Below, piece after piece: positions 1 to 8,087 of a DNA stretch of 64,000 bases. Position numbers and translations under genes: made by a program. How positions within the stretch are numbered: position 1 is the first letter of the stretch; every line of letters starts with the position of its first letter. The notes beneath the pieces were generated by a model. The model saw nothing but the letters and a program-made list of their open reading frames with translations, ran no database searches and had not been told where the DNA came from. This DNA comes from Marinobacterium alkalitolerans (GTDB lineage Bacteria; Pseudomonadota; Gammaproteobacteria; Pseudomonadales; Balneatricaceae): contig NZ_JACVEW010000011.1 in the NCBI RefSeq assembly GCF_017776525.1, positions 1-64,000 on the forward strand, given 5' to 3'.

Positions 1-550
1 CAAAAAGATCGCCTTCGACCACTTCCATATTGCCCAGTCTTTAACGGATGCGCTAAGCGCCACACGCAAAGCCGAGATGCGTACGGTCGATATGCATTTG
101 CGCCAAGAGGCACACCAGAGTCGTTTTCATTGGCTGAGAAATCGCCACACCCTGACCGATATACAACGGGAAAGGCTCAACCGCTTGACGGTGGCGTTAT
201 CTGACACGGCTTTGGTGTGGTACTTCAAAGAAAAAGCTCGGGATATCTGGAAGGGTAACCGGGTCCGAGGGGCCAAATCCGCATGGCAGGAGTGGATTGG
301 ACTAGCTAAGGCCTCTTCGATTCGCCCCTTGATCACGGTCGCAGGTCAGATAGAAGACAACCTCTGGGGCATTCTCAATGCGATGCGTTTGCAAGCCTCC
401 AACGCCTTGGCTGAAGCGATCAATAGTAAGATTCGATTGCTGAGGGTGAGGGCCTGCGGCTTTCGCAATAAGGAACGCTTCAAGCGTGCGATCCTGTTTC
501 ACTTTGGAGGACTGGTGATGGAGCCAACCCACAGTAACGGGTGAAGAACC
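1..550 (+). mobile_element. ISL3-family insertion sequence, right end only
   Basis: This is the 3' part of an IS element whose left part lies outside the window. It contains the C-terminal half of an ISL3-type transposase. The sequence just before and after the transposase stop reads, on the minus strand, GGTTCTTCACCCGTTACTG, which resembles the GG-TCTTC start of ISL3-family terminal inverted repeats, so I place the IS end at 550. The eight bases that follow (atataaat, 551-558) are AT-rich and have the length of an ISL3 target duplication. Without the left end this remains an inference. Confidence 0.7.
2..544 (+). CDS. ISL3-family transposase, C-terminal part (5' truncated by window edge)
   Basis: The frame is open from base 2 and has no start inside the window. 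The first visible residues (KKIAFDHFHIAQSL) match the conserved FDxFH segment that carries the second catalytic Asp of the ISL3 DDE transposase domain. Near the C-terminus, LAEAINSKIRLLRVRACGFRN matches the region with the catalytic Glu and the N-x-K-I-R/GFRN signature. The enzyme would cut and rejoin the ends of the element. The visible 180 residues are intact, so this part shows no sign of decay. Family assignment is firm; activity cannot be judged. Confidence 0.85.
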   Translation, partial: KKIAFDHFHIAQSLTDALSATRKAEMRTVDMHLRQEAHQSRFHWLRNRHTLTDIQRERLNRLTVALSDTALVWYFKEKARDIWKGNRVRGAKSAWQEWIGLAKASSIRPLITVAGQIEDNLWGILNAMRLQASNALAEAINSKIRLLRVRACGFRNKERFKRAILFHFGGLVMEPTHSNG

Positions 551-597
551 ATATAAATACAGTGTTATAGGATCAGTTATGCACAGGAGGTGCTGAC
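551..597 (+). promoter_or_regulatory. Junction between IS end and integrase, with strong ribosome binding site
   Basis: This 47-base gap contains the putative 8-bp target duplication (551-558). A strong Shine-Dalgarno sequence (aggagg, about 586-591) lies 6-7 bases before the ATG at 598 and fixes that start. In mobile integrons the attI recombination site normally lies on this side of intI. I see no recognisable attI core here, and the IS insertion would have separated any attI or cassettes from the gene. Confidence 0.5.
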
Positions 598-1284
598 ATG
601 GGACAGAGCCCGTTTCTGAACCACATTCGTCAAGAACTCAAGTTACGCGGGTATAGCTTGCGCACGGAGAAGACCTATCTTCATTGGATCAAGCGCTTTA
701 TCTACTTCCACCGCCTCACCCATCCGGCACAGATGGGCGCACAAGAAGTCCGCGCTTTTCTGACATCCTTGGTCAACGACAATAATGTAGCAATCAACAC
801 GCAGAAAACCGCTTTGAATGCTCTGGCGTTTCTTTACCACAAAGTGCTCAACATCGAACTCGGCGACTTGGATTTTCAGCACGCCAAACGATACCGGCGC
901 TTGCCTGTTGTTCTGACACCTTCCGAAGTAGCTCTGATACTGGATCAGCTTGATCCTCGCAACCGGCTGATTTTTTCCTTGTTGTACGGTAGTGGGCTTC
1001 GTATTACCGAGTGCCTGCGCCTCCGCGTTCAGGATATCGGTTTCTCTGATAACTCCATCACGGTGAGGAACGGTAAGGGCAACAAGGATCGCAAAACAGT
1101 ACTGGGGAAACGCCTTCATGCCCCCTTGCAGGCCCAGATCCTGCAGGCACTCGCGATCCAGGAAGAGGATAACCGCCAGGGTCATGGGCCTTCGCTGCCA
1201 AATGCCATCGGCAAGAAATACCCGAATGCCTTTCGGCAGCCGGATCACTTTGCCGGTACGTGCAGCCCTCTTGATAAACCCTAA
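598..1284 (+). pseudogene. intI: Integron-type tyrosine recombinase (IntI), truncated
   Basis: The first ~213 residues are a clear integron integrase: the N-terminal SAM-like domain (YSLRTEKTYLHWIKRFIYFH), the LPVVLTPSEV linker, and the first catalytic Arg in GSGLRITECLRLRVQD. The segment LPNAIGKKYPNAFRQ matches the extra helix found in IntI but not in XerC/XerD. After about base 1240 similarity stops and the frame ends 14 codons later. The HxxR box, the second His/Trp and the nucleophilic Tyr are missing; complete IntI proteins have about 320 residues. It can therefore not recombine DNA. It reads away from the IS, so any attI site and cassettes would have lain to the left. Confidence 0.85.
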
Positions 1285-1420
1285 GCGCATGTCAGGGTGG
1301 TATGCTGAGTTCGCCGGCTTGATTCGAGAAATCGGCTGTCCATCTGGGGCCGATGTACTGACGTTTCTGGAGTCTCTGCCAGCCGAACAGCAGCAAGAGG
1401 CCATGTTTGGCGTCCAGTAA
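1240..1420 (+). other. Unidentified open segment after the integrase breakpoint
   Basis: From about 1240 a different frame stays open to a TAA at 1418-1420, ending GADVLTFLESLPAEQQQEAMFGVQ. It reads like the C-terminus of a genuine protein (balanced composition, hydrophilic end), but I do not recognise the family. The likely explanation is that a deletion or insertion fused the integrase to the tail of another gene. The next gene, dctM on the opposite strand, ends at 1477. No attC-like structure is convincing in this stretch. Confidence 0.35.
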
Positions 1421-1476
1421 TTGCTTTGTCCTGGCTCATCAGGCCTTCCCTGGCCAATAACACTCACTGGAAAAAT

Positions 1477-2835
1477 CTAACCGCTCAGCCCCGGCAGCCA
1501 GAGCACAATGGACGGGAACAGAATGCAGAGCACCAGCCCGGTGAGCTGCAACAGCACAAAGGGGATGATCGACTTGTAGATGGTGCCGATACCCACATTG
1601 CCCTGGGTGATCCCCTTCAGATAAAAAAGGGCGTATCCGAAGGGTGGCGTCAGGAAGCTTGTTTGCAGGTTGATCGCCACAAGAATGGCGAACCAGACCA
1701 GCACGGCCTCACCGTAGAGCTGGCCACCAAAGTCGAGTGCGGACACCACCGGCAGCAGCAGCGGCAGGATCACGAAGCTGATCTCGATCCACTCCAGGAA
1801 AAAGCCGAGCAGAAAGATCAGGCCCATCAGCAGCAACAGCAGGCCGTAAGGCCCCAGACCGGTGCCGGTGATCATTTCTTCGATCATGTCAGCGCCACCC
1901 AGGCGCTTGAACACCACACTGAAACAGGTGGCCCCGATCACCACGAACAGGATCATGGCTGAGGTCTTGGAGGTGGAGCGGCACACGTCCCGCAGTGCTT
2001 TCACGTTGAGCTGTTTCAGGAACAGTGCCAGCAGCATGGCACCGGCAGCCCCGATGGCAGCCGCTTCGGTGGGTGTTGCGATCCCGGCCATAATGGAGCC
2101 CAGTACTGCCACAATCAACACGACCGGTCCCAGCAGGTCACGCAGCAGCGCGATCGCCAACGGTGCCTGATGCTCGGTCTGTTCAGAGGCACCGCCTTCT
2201 TTGGCCAGCGGTGCCCACTCAGGCTTGAGCCAGGCCGCGATCAGCAGATAGAGCGTGTAGAGCACGCCCAGCATCAGACCGGGAATCAGTGCAGCCTTGA
2301 ACAGATCCCCCACGGAGATCTGCATGATCGAGCCCATCAGCACCAGCATGATGGAGGGCGGAATCAAAATACCCAGTGTGCCCGAAGCCGCCACAACCCC
2401 GTAGGCCATTTCCGGCTTGTAGCCCTGCTTGAGCATCACGGGCAGCGCCAGCAGCCCCAGCATGACCACGGATGCACCGATGATGCCGGTACTGGCCGCC
2501 ATCACCACGCCCAGCAGCGCCACGGAAACCGCCAGACCACCGCGCACATTGCCGAACAACCGTTGCAGCGTCAGCAGCAGGTTTTTGGCCACGCCGGAAC
2601 GCTCCAGCATGAGCCCCATGAAAACGAACAGCGGAATGGCGATCAGCAGCCAGTTTTCAATCACCCCGCCGAAAATGCGCGAAGCAACCGTGCCCAGAAA
2701 CGGCAGCGGAATGTCGCCAATGAACGCGAAAAGGATGCCCAGGCCACCCAGCAGGAAGGCAACCGGATATCCGCTGAAAATCCCTACCAGCAGGGCGACA
2801 ACCATCGCTATCGCCAGTCCATATTCATCCAGCAT
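1477..2835 (-). CDS. dctM: TRAP transporter large permease (DctM)
   Basis: This is the 452-residue, 12-13 helix membrane subunit of a tripartite ATP-independent periplasmic transporter, which couples solute import to sodium or proton flow. Family hallmarks are visible: YPVAFLLGGLGI near the N-terminus, the long AMYGVVAASGTLGILIPPSIMLVL segment, and a second NPxG-like region, TPPFGYALFYLKG, near the C-terminus. Length is normal. It overlaps the end of dctQ by 11 bases, so translation is probably coupled. It is the last gene of the mmsA-dctPQM operon. The extended cytoplasmic loop around residues 205-225 is typical of the mannitol/chloroaromatic-type subgroup. Confidence 0.92.
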   Translation of the reverse strand: MLDEYGLAIAMVVALLVGIFSGYPVAFLLGGLGILFAFIGDIPLPFLGTVASRIFGGVIENWLLIAIPLFVFMGLMLERSGVAKNLLLTLQRLFGNVRGGLAVSVALLGVVMAASTGIIGASVVMLGLLALPVMLKQGYKPEMAYGVVAASGTLGILIPPSIMLVLMGSIMQISVGDLFKAALIPGLMLGVLYTLYLLIAAWLKPEWAPLAKEGGASEQTEHQAPLAIALLRDLLGPVVLIVAVLGSIMAGIATPTEAAAIGAAGAMLLALFLKQLNVKALRDVCRSTSKTSAMILFVVIGATCFSVVFKRLGGADMIEEMITGTGLGPYGLLLLLMGLIFLLGFFLEWIEISFVILPLLLPVVSALDFGGQLYGEAVLVWFAILVAINLQTSFLTPPFGYALFYLKGITQGNVGIGTIYKSIIPFVLLQLTGLVLCILFPSIVLWLPGLSG

Positions 2836-3466
2836 CCGAGCTCTCCTCTACATCACGTGCCGGATCAAGTATGCGTGCCAGGCGGTCAAACACCTGTCCC
2901 AGTGCGCCCAGTGCCAGCAACAGAAGGCCTGCCGGCAGAGCTCCCTTGATCAGAAAGCGGTCTGTCAGGCCGCCGTAGTTGGACTGCTCGCCCGAGATGT
3001 AGGACATCTGCACCATGTGCTTGGACAGCCAGGCGATCAGTACACAGAACGGAATCAGAAATATCAGGTGGCCAAGGATCTCCACCCAGTGACGGGTCGT
3101 GCGTGACATGCGGTGATGCAGCATATCCACCCGTACGTGCATGTTGGCATGCATGGCATAACTGCCGCCGATCAGCGTGAGCAGGCCAAACAGATGCCAT
3201 TGCAGTTCTGTCATGGTGTTGATGGTGATGGCGTTACCCAGAAGGAGTACCTTCTCCTCCCAGCGCATCACCTCGTTCACACTCATGGCATTCATAATGA
3301 CGGTGGCCAGCACCGCCAGCATCACACCAATGACCAGCCAGCTGCTGACCTTGCCCAGCCAGCGGCCCAGCCCGACCAGCGGACTGGCCAGGCAGGCGCA
3401 CCAGCGGGCGCCGGTCAGGCGCCAGCCGGGCAGGGGTGGATTAACGCGGAGTTGCTTGTAGCTCAT
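2825..3466 (-). CDS. dctQ: TRAP transporter small permease (DctQ)
   Basis: This is a four-helix membrane protein of up to 213 residues that pairs with DctM. It shows the DctQ features RWEEKVLLLGNAITINTMTELQWHLFGLLTLIGGSYAM, containing the conserved Trp/Glu pair, and VRVDMLHHRMSRTTRHWVEILG. The ATG at 3466 lies inside the end of dctP (26-base overlap); a later start is possible because the first ~35 residues are poorly conserved in the family. It lies between dctP and dctM in the same orientation, the usual order. Confidence 0.88.
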   Translation of the reverse strand: MSYKQLRVNPPLPGWRLTGARWCACLASPLVGLGRWLGKVSSWLVIGVMLAVLATVIMNAMSVNEVMRWEEKVLLLGNAITINTMTELQWHLFGLLTLIGGSYAMHANMHVRVDMLHHRMSRTTRHWVEILGHLIFLIPFCVLIAWLSKHMVQMSYISGEQSNYGGLTDRFLIKGALPAGLLLLALGALGQVFDRLARILDPARDVEESSDAG

Positions 3467-4490
3467 ACCACTCGTCCACCAGTTTGGTGTGCTCCATCAG
3501 AGACTCATACGCTTTCTTGAACAGCGGATTGTTTTTCATCTCTTCTTCACGCACTTCGTCCCATCCCTTGCGCAGTTCAGCCAGGACCGGATCCGGGAAG
3601 CGCTTCACTTCGATGCCCTTCTCTTCCAGCTTGCGGATGGTGCGGATCTGTTCGGCCGGGGCTTCAGACATGGACCACTGCAGAGTGGCACGGCATGCGG
3701 TTTCAAACTTGGCCTTGGTGGCGTCGTCGTACTCGTTCCAGACATCCTTGTTGATGATGAAAGAGAACCAGCTTGCAGACTGGTGCCAGCCCGGGAAGTA
3801 GTAGTACTTGGTCACGTCCTCGAAGCCCATGATCTGGTCGACCTGCGGGACGGAGAACTCGGACGCATCAATACGGCCACGTTCCAGCGCCAGGTAGATT
3901 TCACCACCCGGAATCAGCTGAGTGGACGCACCGTACTTGTTCAGCACCTTGGCACCCAGACCGGAGATACGCATGCGCAGGCCTTCAAAGTCCTTGATGT
4001 CGTTGATCTCCTTGTTGTACCAGCCGCCGGTTTCCTGCGGCGAGATGAAACACGGCAGTACCTTCACGTTGTACTGGTCGTAGGCACTCTGCAGGATTTC
4101 GGTCCCTTCGCCGGACCACATCCAGGACATGAAGGCTTCAGGGGTCGGACCAAACGGCAGTGCGCCGTAGAGGTTGGTCACCGGCACGGTACCGGCCCAG
4201 TAGCCGATCCAGTCCCAGCCCGCCGGCACAGCGCCGGAGGAAACGGAGTTGAACACTTCAAACGCCGGTACCAGATCACCGGGGTTATGCACCTTCAGCT
4301 CCACTTCGCCGTCGGTGACGGTGCCCAGCTCCTTTGCAAAACGCACGGCGCCTTCGCCGATGAAGATATTGGTGTTGAAGGTACTGGCCACATCCAGCTT
4401 GGACGGGCCGGCGGCCTGCAGTGAGGTGGACAGGGCAAGTGCCGCGGCACCTGCACCCAGTGCGGTGGTCATACGGGAGAACTGACTCAT
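3441..4490 (-). CDS. dctP: TRAP transporter substrate-binding protein (DctP family)
   Basis: This is a periplasmic solute receptor of 349 residues with a signal peptide ending near SLQA/AG (about residue 26). The conserved ligand-binding region MRISGLGAKVLNKYGASTQLIPGGEIYLALERGRIDASEF is similar to TakP-type receptors, with the carboxylate-binding Arg in MRI and the Glu/Asp-Ala-x-Glu motif. TakP binds 2-oxo acids; whether this receptor does is an inference. Its neighbour mmsA suggests a substrate feeding valine/propionate-type or related catabolism. It is separated from mmsA by 76 bases. Confidence 0.9.
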   Translation of the reverse strand: MSQFSRMTTALGAGAAALALSTSLQAAGPSKLDVASTFNTNIFIGEGAVRFAKELGTVTDGEVELKVHNPGDLVPAFEVFNSVSSGAVPAGWDWIGYWAGTVPVTNLYGALPFGPTPEAFMSWMWSGEGTEILQSAYDQYNVKVLPCFISPQETGGWYNKEINDIKDFEGLRMRISGLGAKVLNKYGASTQLIPGGEIYLALERGRIDASEFSVPQVDQIMGFEDVTKYYYFPGWHQSASWFSFIINKDVWNEYDDATKAKFETACRATLQWSMSEAPAEQIRTIRKLEEKGIEVKRFPDPVLAELRKGWDEVREEEMKNNPLFKKAYESLMEHTKLVDEWYELQATPR

Positions 4491-4566
4491 GTTTCACGTC
4501 CTTTTTTTGTTGTTGCAGTGAAAACAGAATTCAGCGGCACGGCCCGGTGCCGTGCCGATCTGTGAT

Positions 4567-6066
4567 TTACTTCATGCTGATAGTGGTATTAACCCCTTCA
4601 GATTGGTTATCCGGCTCGAACCAGCGTGAGGTGACCGTCTTGGTCTGGGTCCAGAACTGGATCGCTTGTTTGCCGTTGGGGCCCAGGTCGCCCAGCTTGG
4701 ATCCGCGTGACCCGGTGAAGCTGAAGAAGGCCACCGGAACCGGAATGGGAACGTTGATACCGACCTGGCCCACGTCGATGTCCGCTTCGTAGCGGCGTGC
4801 TGCCCAGCCGGAGTTGGTGAAGATGGAGGTGCCGTTACCGTTCGGGTTGGCATTGATGAACTCGATCGCCTCGTCCAGCGTATCGACGCACACCACACAC
4901 ATCACCGGCCCGAAGATCTCTTCGTCATAGATGCGCATGCCCGGCTTCACATCGGTGAAGATGGTCGGGCCGACAAAGTTGCCGTCCGGATAGCCATCCA
5001 CGCTGATGCTGCGTCCATCCAGCGCCAGCGTTGCGCCTTCGGCCACGCCCGAGTCGATCAGGCTGATCACGCGCTCACGTGCCTGCGGCGATACCAGTGG
5101 CCCCAGGTCAGCATCACGCTGAGTGCCCGGCCCCACTTTCATGGTCTTGGAGCTTTCTATAATCTCGGGCAGCCACTCTTTGGCCTGGCCGACCAGCACC
5201 ACGACGGAGTTGGCCATGCAGCGCTGACCGGCCGCACCGAAACAGGAACCGATCACGTTGTTGATCGCCTGGCTGCGGTTGGCATCCGGCATGATCACAC
5301 AGTGATTTTTCGCCCCCATCATCGACTGCACACGCTTGCCTGCCGCACCGGCACGGTCATAGATGTGTGTACCCACGTGGGTAGAGCCGATGAACGACAG
5401 CGCCTTGATGTCGGGATGGTCACAGATCTGGTTGGCCACCTCAGGCCCGCCGTGGACCACGTTGAGTACACCCGCCGGGATACCGGCCTCATGCGCCAGT
5501 TCGACCAGTCGCATGGTGGAGGTCGGATCCTGCTCGGACGGCTTGAGGACAAAGGTGTTGCCGGTGGCGATGGCCAGCGGGAACATGAAACAGGGCAGCA
5601 TCACCGGGAAGTTGAAGGCGGTAATACCTGCCCCTACGCCCAGCGGCTGCTGCAGGGAGTACACGTTCACGTTACCGGCTGCATTTTCGGCGATGTCGCC
5701 CAGCTGCAGGGTGGTGATGGAGCAGGCGTGCTCGATCACTTCCAGACCGCGGCCCACTTCACCTTCGGCATCCGGCAGTGTCTTGCCGTGCTCTTCGGTG
5801 ATCAGTGCGGCAAGTTCTTCAGTGTGCTCACGCACCAGCGCCTGAAACTTGAGCATGATGCGCATGCGCTGCGCCAGCGACACCTTGCGCCAGGACTTGA
5901 AGGCCTCCTTGGCAACGGCCACGGCCTGATCGACCTCTTCCGGCGTTGCAAAGGGTACCCGGGCAACCACTTCCTGCGTTGCCGGATTGACCACATCGCG
6001 CCAGTCATTGCTGACGGAGCGGACCTTTTCACCATTGATTAACAGAGGAATTTCGCGAACCGACAT
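4567..6066 (-). CDS. mmsA: CoA-acylating methylmalonate-semialdehyde dehydrogenase
   Basis: This 499-residue aldehyde dehydrogenase oxidises methylmalonate or malonate semialdehyde with NAD and CoA, giving propionyl-CoA or acetyl-CoA and CO2. The catalytic Cys is at about 283 in GAAGQRCMANS, the Asn of the oxyanion hole is in AFNFPVMLP (about 152), and MMGAKNH is the MmsA-specific form of the general Glu region, lacking the hydrolytic Glu as expected for a CoA-acylating enzyme. The Shine-Dalgarno AAGGAG precedes the ATG by 9 bases. It is first in the operon with dctPQM and is divergent from a LysR gene that is a plausible regulator. Confidence 0.94.
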   Translation of the reverse strand: MSVREIPLLINGEKVRSVSNDWRDVVNPATQEVVARVPFATPEEVDQAVAVAKEAFKSWRKVSLAQRMRIMLKFQALVREHTEELAALITEEHGKTLPDAEGEVGRGLEVIEHACSITTLQLGDIAENAAGNVNVYSLQQPLGVGAGITAFNFPVMLPCFMFPLAIATGNTFVLKPSEQDPTSTMRLVELAHEAGIPAGVLNVVHGGPEVANQICDHPDIKALSFIGSTHVGTHIYDRAGAAGKRVQSMMGAKNHCVIMPDANRSQAINNVIGSCFGAAGQRCMANSVVVLVGQAKEWLPEIIESSKTMKVGPGTQRDADLGPLVSPQARERVISLIDSGVAEGATLALDGRSISVDGYPDGNFVGPTIFTDVKPGMRIYDEEIFGPVMCVVCVDTLDEAIEFINANPNGNGTSIFTNSGWAARRYEADIDVGQVGINVPIPVPVAFFSFTGSRGSKLGDLGPNGKQAIQFWTQTKTVTSRWFEPDNQSEGVNTTISMK

Positions 6067-6211
6067 GAACCTGATCTCCTTATATTTCTTGTGTACTCAG
6101 GCAAAACAAAGCTGATAAATGAGGTTCAATCGAGTCTAGCGGTGGATACGCTTGACAGACAACAAACACTTAAGCACATTGCTTTTGCAAAAACGCACAA
6201 GGGAAGCCTCC
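6067..6211. promoter_or_regulatory. Divergent control region between mmsA and lysR-type gene
   Basis: This 145-base AT-richer intergenic region would carry both promoters and the LysR operator. A short inverted repeat TTGC-TTTT-GCAA (6179-6190) lies just before the regulator gene and is a candidate half of a regulator site. No strong -35/-10 pair was identified by eye. Confidence 0.4.
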
Positions 6212-7168
6212 ATGCTGAACTGGCAGGACATGCAAATTTTTCTCGAGGTCGCACGCGCCGATCGCCTGACGGATGCCGCCCGCCGACTTAATATAGACCA
6301 CTCTACGGTTTCGCGCCGGATTCGTCGTTTCGAGACGTCACTCAACACCCAGCTGTTCGAGCGCAGTACCCACGGTTACCAGCTCACGGCCGCCGGCGAG
6401 CAGCTGCTGCTGTTTGCCGAGGAGATGGCGCGTCAGGCCAGCCGGGCCTCGGACAATATCAGTGATCAGAACCTGCAGGTCAGCGGACAGATCCGTCTGG
6501 GGGTGACTGAAGGGTTTGGCACCTATGTCATCACGCCGCTTCTCAGTGCGTTCCGACGTCACTTCCCGGATATCACCATCGATCTGCTGGCCCTGCCCCG
6601 CGCGGTCAATCTGGGCCGCCACGAAGCCGATCTCGCCATCACCATCGACCGCCCGCGCAACGCGGAAATGGTGGTCTCCCGACTGTGCCACTACCGGCTG
6701 CAGCTCTACGGGGAGCAGGAATACCTGAACCGCAAGGGATACCCGCACTCGGTTCGTGACCTCTATCGTTACGATCTTATCGGCTATGTGGATGATCTGG
6801 TGTTCAGCGACCAGCTCTGCTATCTGGACCCTTTGCTGTCGGAGTTGCCCAGCGCCCCGCATTTCAGCCTGCGCAGCACCAGCGTGATCACTCAGTTTCA
6901 CGCCACCCGCTGTGGCTCGGGCCTGAGCATTCTGCCCTGCTTCCTGGCGAGTCAGGAGCCGGGACTGGAAGCCGTACTGACGGATCAGATCGACATTACG
7001 CGAGAGTTCTGGATTGCAGCGCGATCGGAGCAGCGGCAACTGTTGCGTGTGCGCTTGTTGTGGGATTTTCTGAAACGTGCGGTCGACGCCAATCAGGCGT
7101 TTCTGATGGGTCAGTCGAAGGAAGGATTACAGATGCCCGTGACGGGGGAGTTGCCCGGGGGAATGTAA
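6212..7168 (+). CDS. LysR-family transcriptional regulator
   Basis: This is a 318-residue protein with an N-terminal winged helix-turn-helix (MQIFLEVARADRLTDAARRLNIDHSTVSRRIRRFE) and a C-terminal periplasmic-binding-like effector domain. I place the start at 6212 (MLNWQDMQ), with GGGAAG as ribosome binding site; an upstream in-frame ATG at 6152 would add 20 residues not usual for the family. Being divergent from mmsA-dctPQM, it probably controls that operon in response to a substrate or product. The effector is unknown. Confidence 0.9.
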   Translation: MLNWQDMQIFLEVARADRLTDAARRLNIDHSTVSRRIRRFETSLNTQLFERSTHGYQLTAAGEQLLLFAEEMARQASRASDNISDQNLQVSGQIRLGVTEGFGTYVITPLLSAFRRHFPDITIDLLALPRAVNLGRHEADLAITIDRPRNAEMVVSRLCHYRLQLYGEQEYLNRKGYPHSVRDLYRYDLIGYVDDLVFSDQLCYLDPLLSELPSAPHFSLRSTSVITQFHATRCGSGLSILPCFLASQEPGLEAVLTDQIDITREFWIAARSEQRQLLRVRLLWDFLKRAVDANQAFLMGQSKEGLQMPVTGELPGGM

Positions 7169-7172
7169 ACTG

Positions 7173-7197
7173 AACAGCGGGCTGGAAGCCCGCTGTT
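7173..7197. terminator. Hairpin between convergent lysR-type gene and csp
   Basis: A perfect 11-bp inverted repeat, AACAGCGGGCT...AGCCCGCTGTT, with a 3-base loop lies between the two convergent stops. There is no long T tract on either side, so it is a likely but weak bidirectional terminator. Confidence 0.6.
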
Positions 7198-7215
7198 GCG
7201 AATCCGGACTGTCGC

Positions 7216-7428
7216 TTATGCTACGACAGTAACGTTTTCAGCCTGCGGACCTTTCTGGCCCTGAGTAACTTCGAAAGTTACTGTCTGGTTTTCGTGCAGA
7301 GTGCGACGACCAGTACCGTTGATAGCGCGGAAGTGAACGAACACGTCCGGGCCGTTTTCCTGCTGGATAAAGCCGAAGCCTTTCTCATCGTTGAACCATT
7401 TAACGGTACCGGTAACGAGCTGTGACAT
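7216..7428 (-). CDS. CspA-family cold-shock protein
   Basis: This is a 70-residue single OB-fold nucleic-acid chaperone. RNP1 (KGFGFI, residues 16-21) and RNP2 (VFVHF, 29-33) are intact, as is the N-terminal GTVKWFN. Such proteins bind single-stranded RNA and DNA and melt structure at low temperature or during growth transitions. Translation starts at ATG 7428 after an aaagagg ribosome binding site. The leader contains a perfect hairpin (7453-7469), compatible with leader-based control as in other csp genes. Whether this copy is cold-induced cannot be told. Confidence 0.95.
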   Translation of the reverse strand: MSQLVTGTVKWFNDEKGFGFIQQENGPDVFVHFRAINGTGRRTLHENQTVTFEVTQGQKGPQAENVTVVA

Positions 7429-7452
7429 TTTTTGCCTCTTTCATTTGTATCG

Positions 7453-7469
7453 AACCAGCCAGGCTGGTT
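7453..7469. promoter_or_regulatory. Hairpin in csp leader, also a plus-strand terminator shape
   Basis: This is a perfect inverted repeat AACCAGCC-A-GGCTGGTT. On the minus strand it lies about 25 bases upstream of the csp start codon, inside the leader. On the plus strand it is followed by a T run (TTTTTTCTT), so it also has the form of an intrinsic terminator for transcripts entering from the left. Confidence 0.5.
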
Positions 7470-8049
7470 TTTTCTTATGTATGGACGCCCTCAATTGGCA
7501 TCCGGTCGTTCAGGTTTGTCTCCACAAACCCCGGCCTTCACTGTCCATTCAGTCAAGGCCTTTTCGACCCCGGAATTCCGGGATAGAAACCTTTATCCGG
7601 TTGCTTTCCTGTGCATACCGGCAGCCACGCAAGCCGCATCTTCAGCATAAGTGCCCTTCATTGCGAAACCATGACGACATGCGAGAGCCCTGTCTGAAAC
7701 AGTCAGACCGGTCGCTGTCAGAGATGTGGAAGCAAAACGAGAAGAGGAGTTACAACTGAAGGAAACGCGGGAAACAGAGTTTGGCGGGGCGATCCTGCCA
7801 AATGACAAATCGAAGTCATGACCGGCAGGAGGCCGACAAAGCTTCGAATCGTAAAGCGCGGTATCCGAACCGCTTGCGTACTGATGTATCAAAAAATCTT
7901 GCTCCGTGCCGACACCTGTCGGCTGCCCGGTCACCCTAAAAACAGGGCTCCGGCTAACTCACTTTCAAAGCATAATACTCCAGTAAAGGGCAAATACAAT
8001 GCTGTAGCGCAATTTTTATTTACACCTTTTCACGCGATCCCATACACAC

Positions 8050-8087
8050 AAAAGCGCCCTGCCTGCATCCAGACAAAGGCGCTTTTT
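8050..8087. terminator. Terminator hairpin downstream of ygiQ
   Basis: The stem AAAAGCGCC/GGCGCTTTT has a 19-base loop and is followed on the plus strand by TTTTTATG. It lies 30 bases after the ygiQ stop on the minus strand, where the T tract is weaker (TTTTGTGTG). It could also end a plus-strand transcript from the gene-poor region. Confidence 0.6.

Noticed and set aside
643..1467. 274-codon open frame opposite the integrase
   Set aside because: Antisense to the recognisable integrase, with no family features of its own.
1471..1481. attC-like RYYYAAC heptamer (atctaac) near the integrase relic
   Set aside because: It overlaps the dctM stop codon, has no partner GTTRRRY and no surrounding hairpin; it is a chance match.
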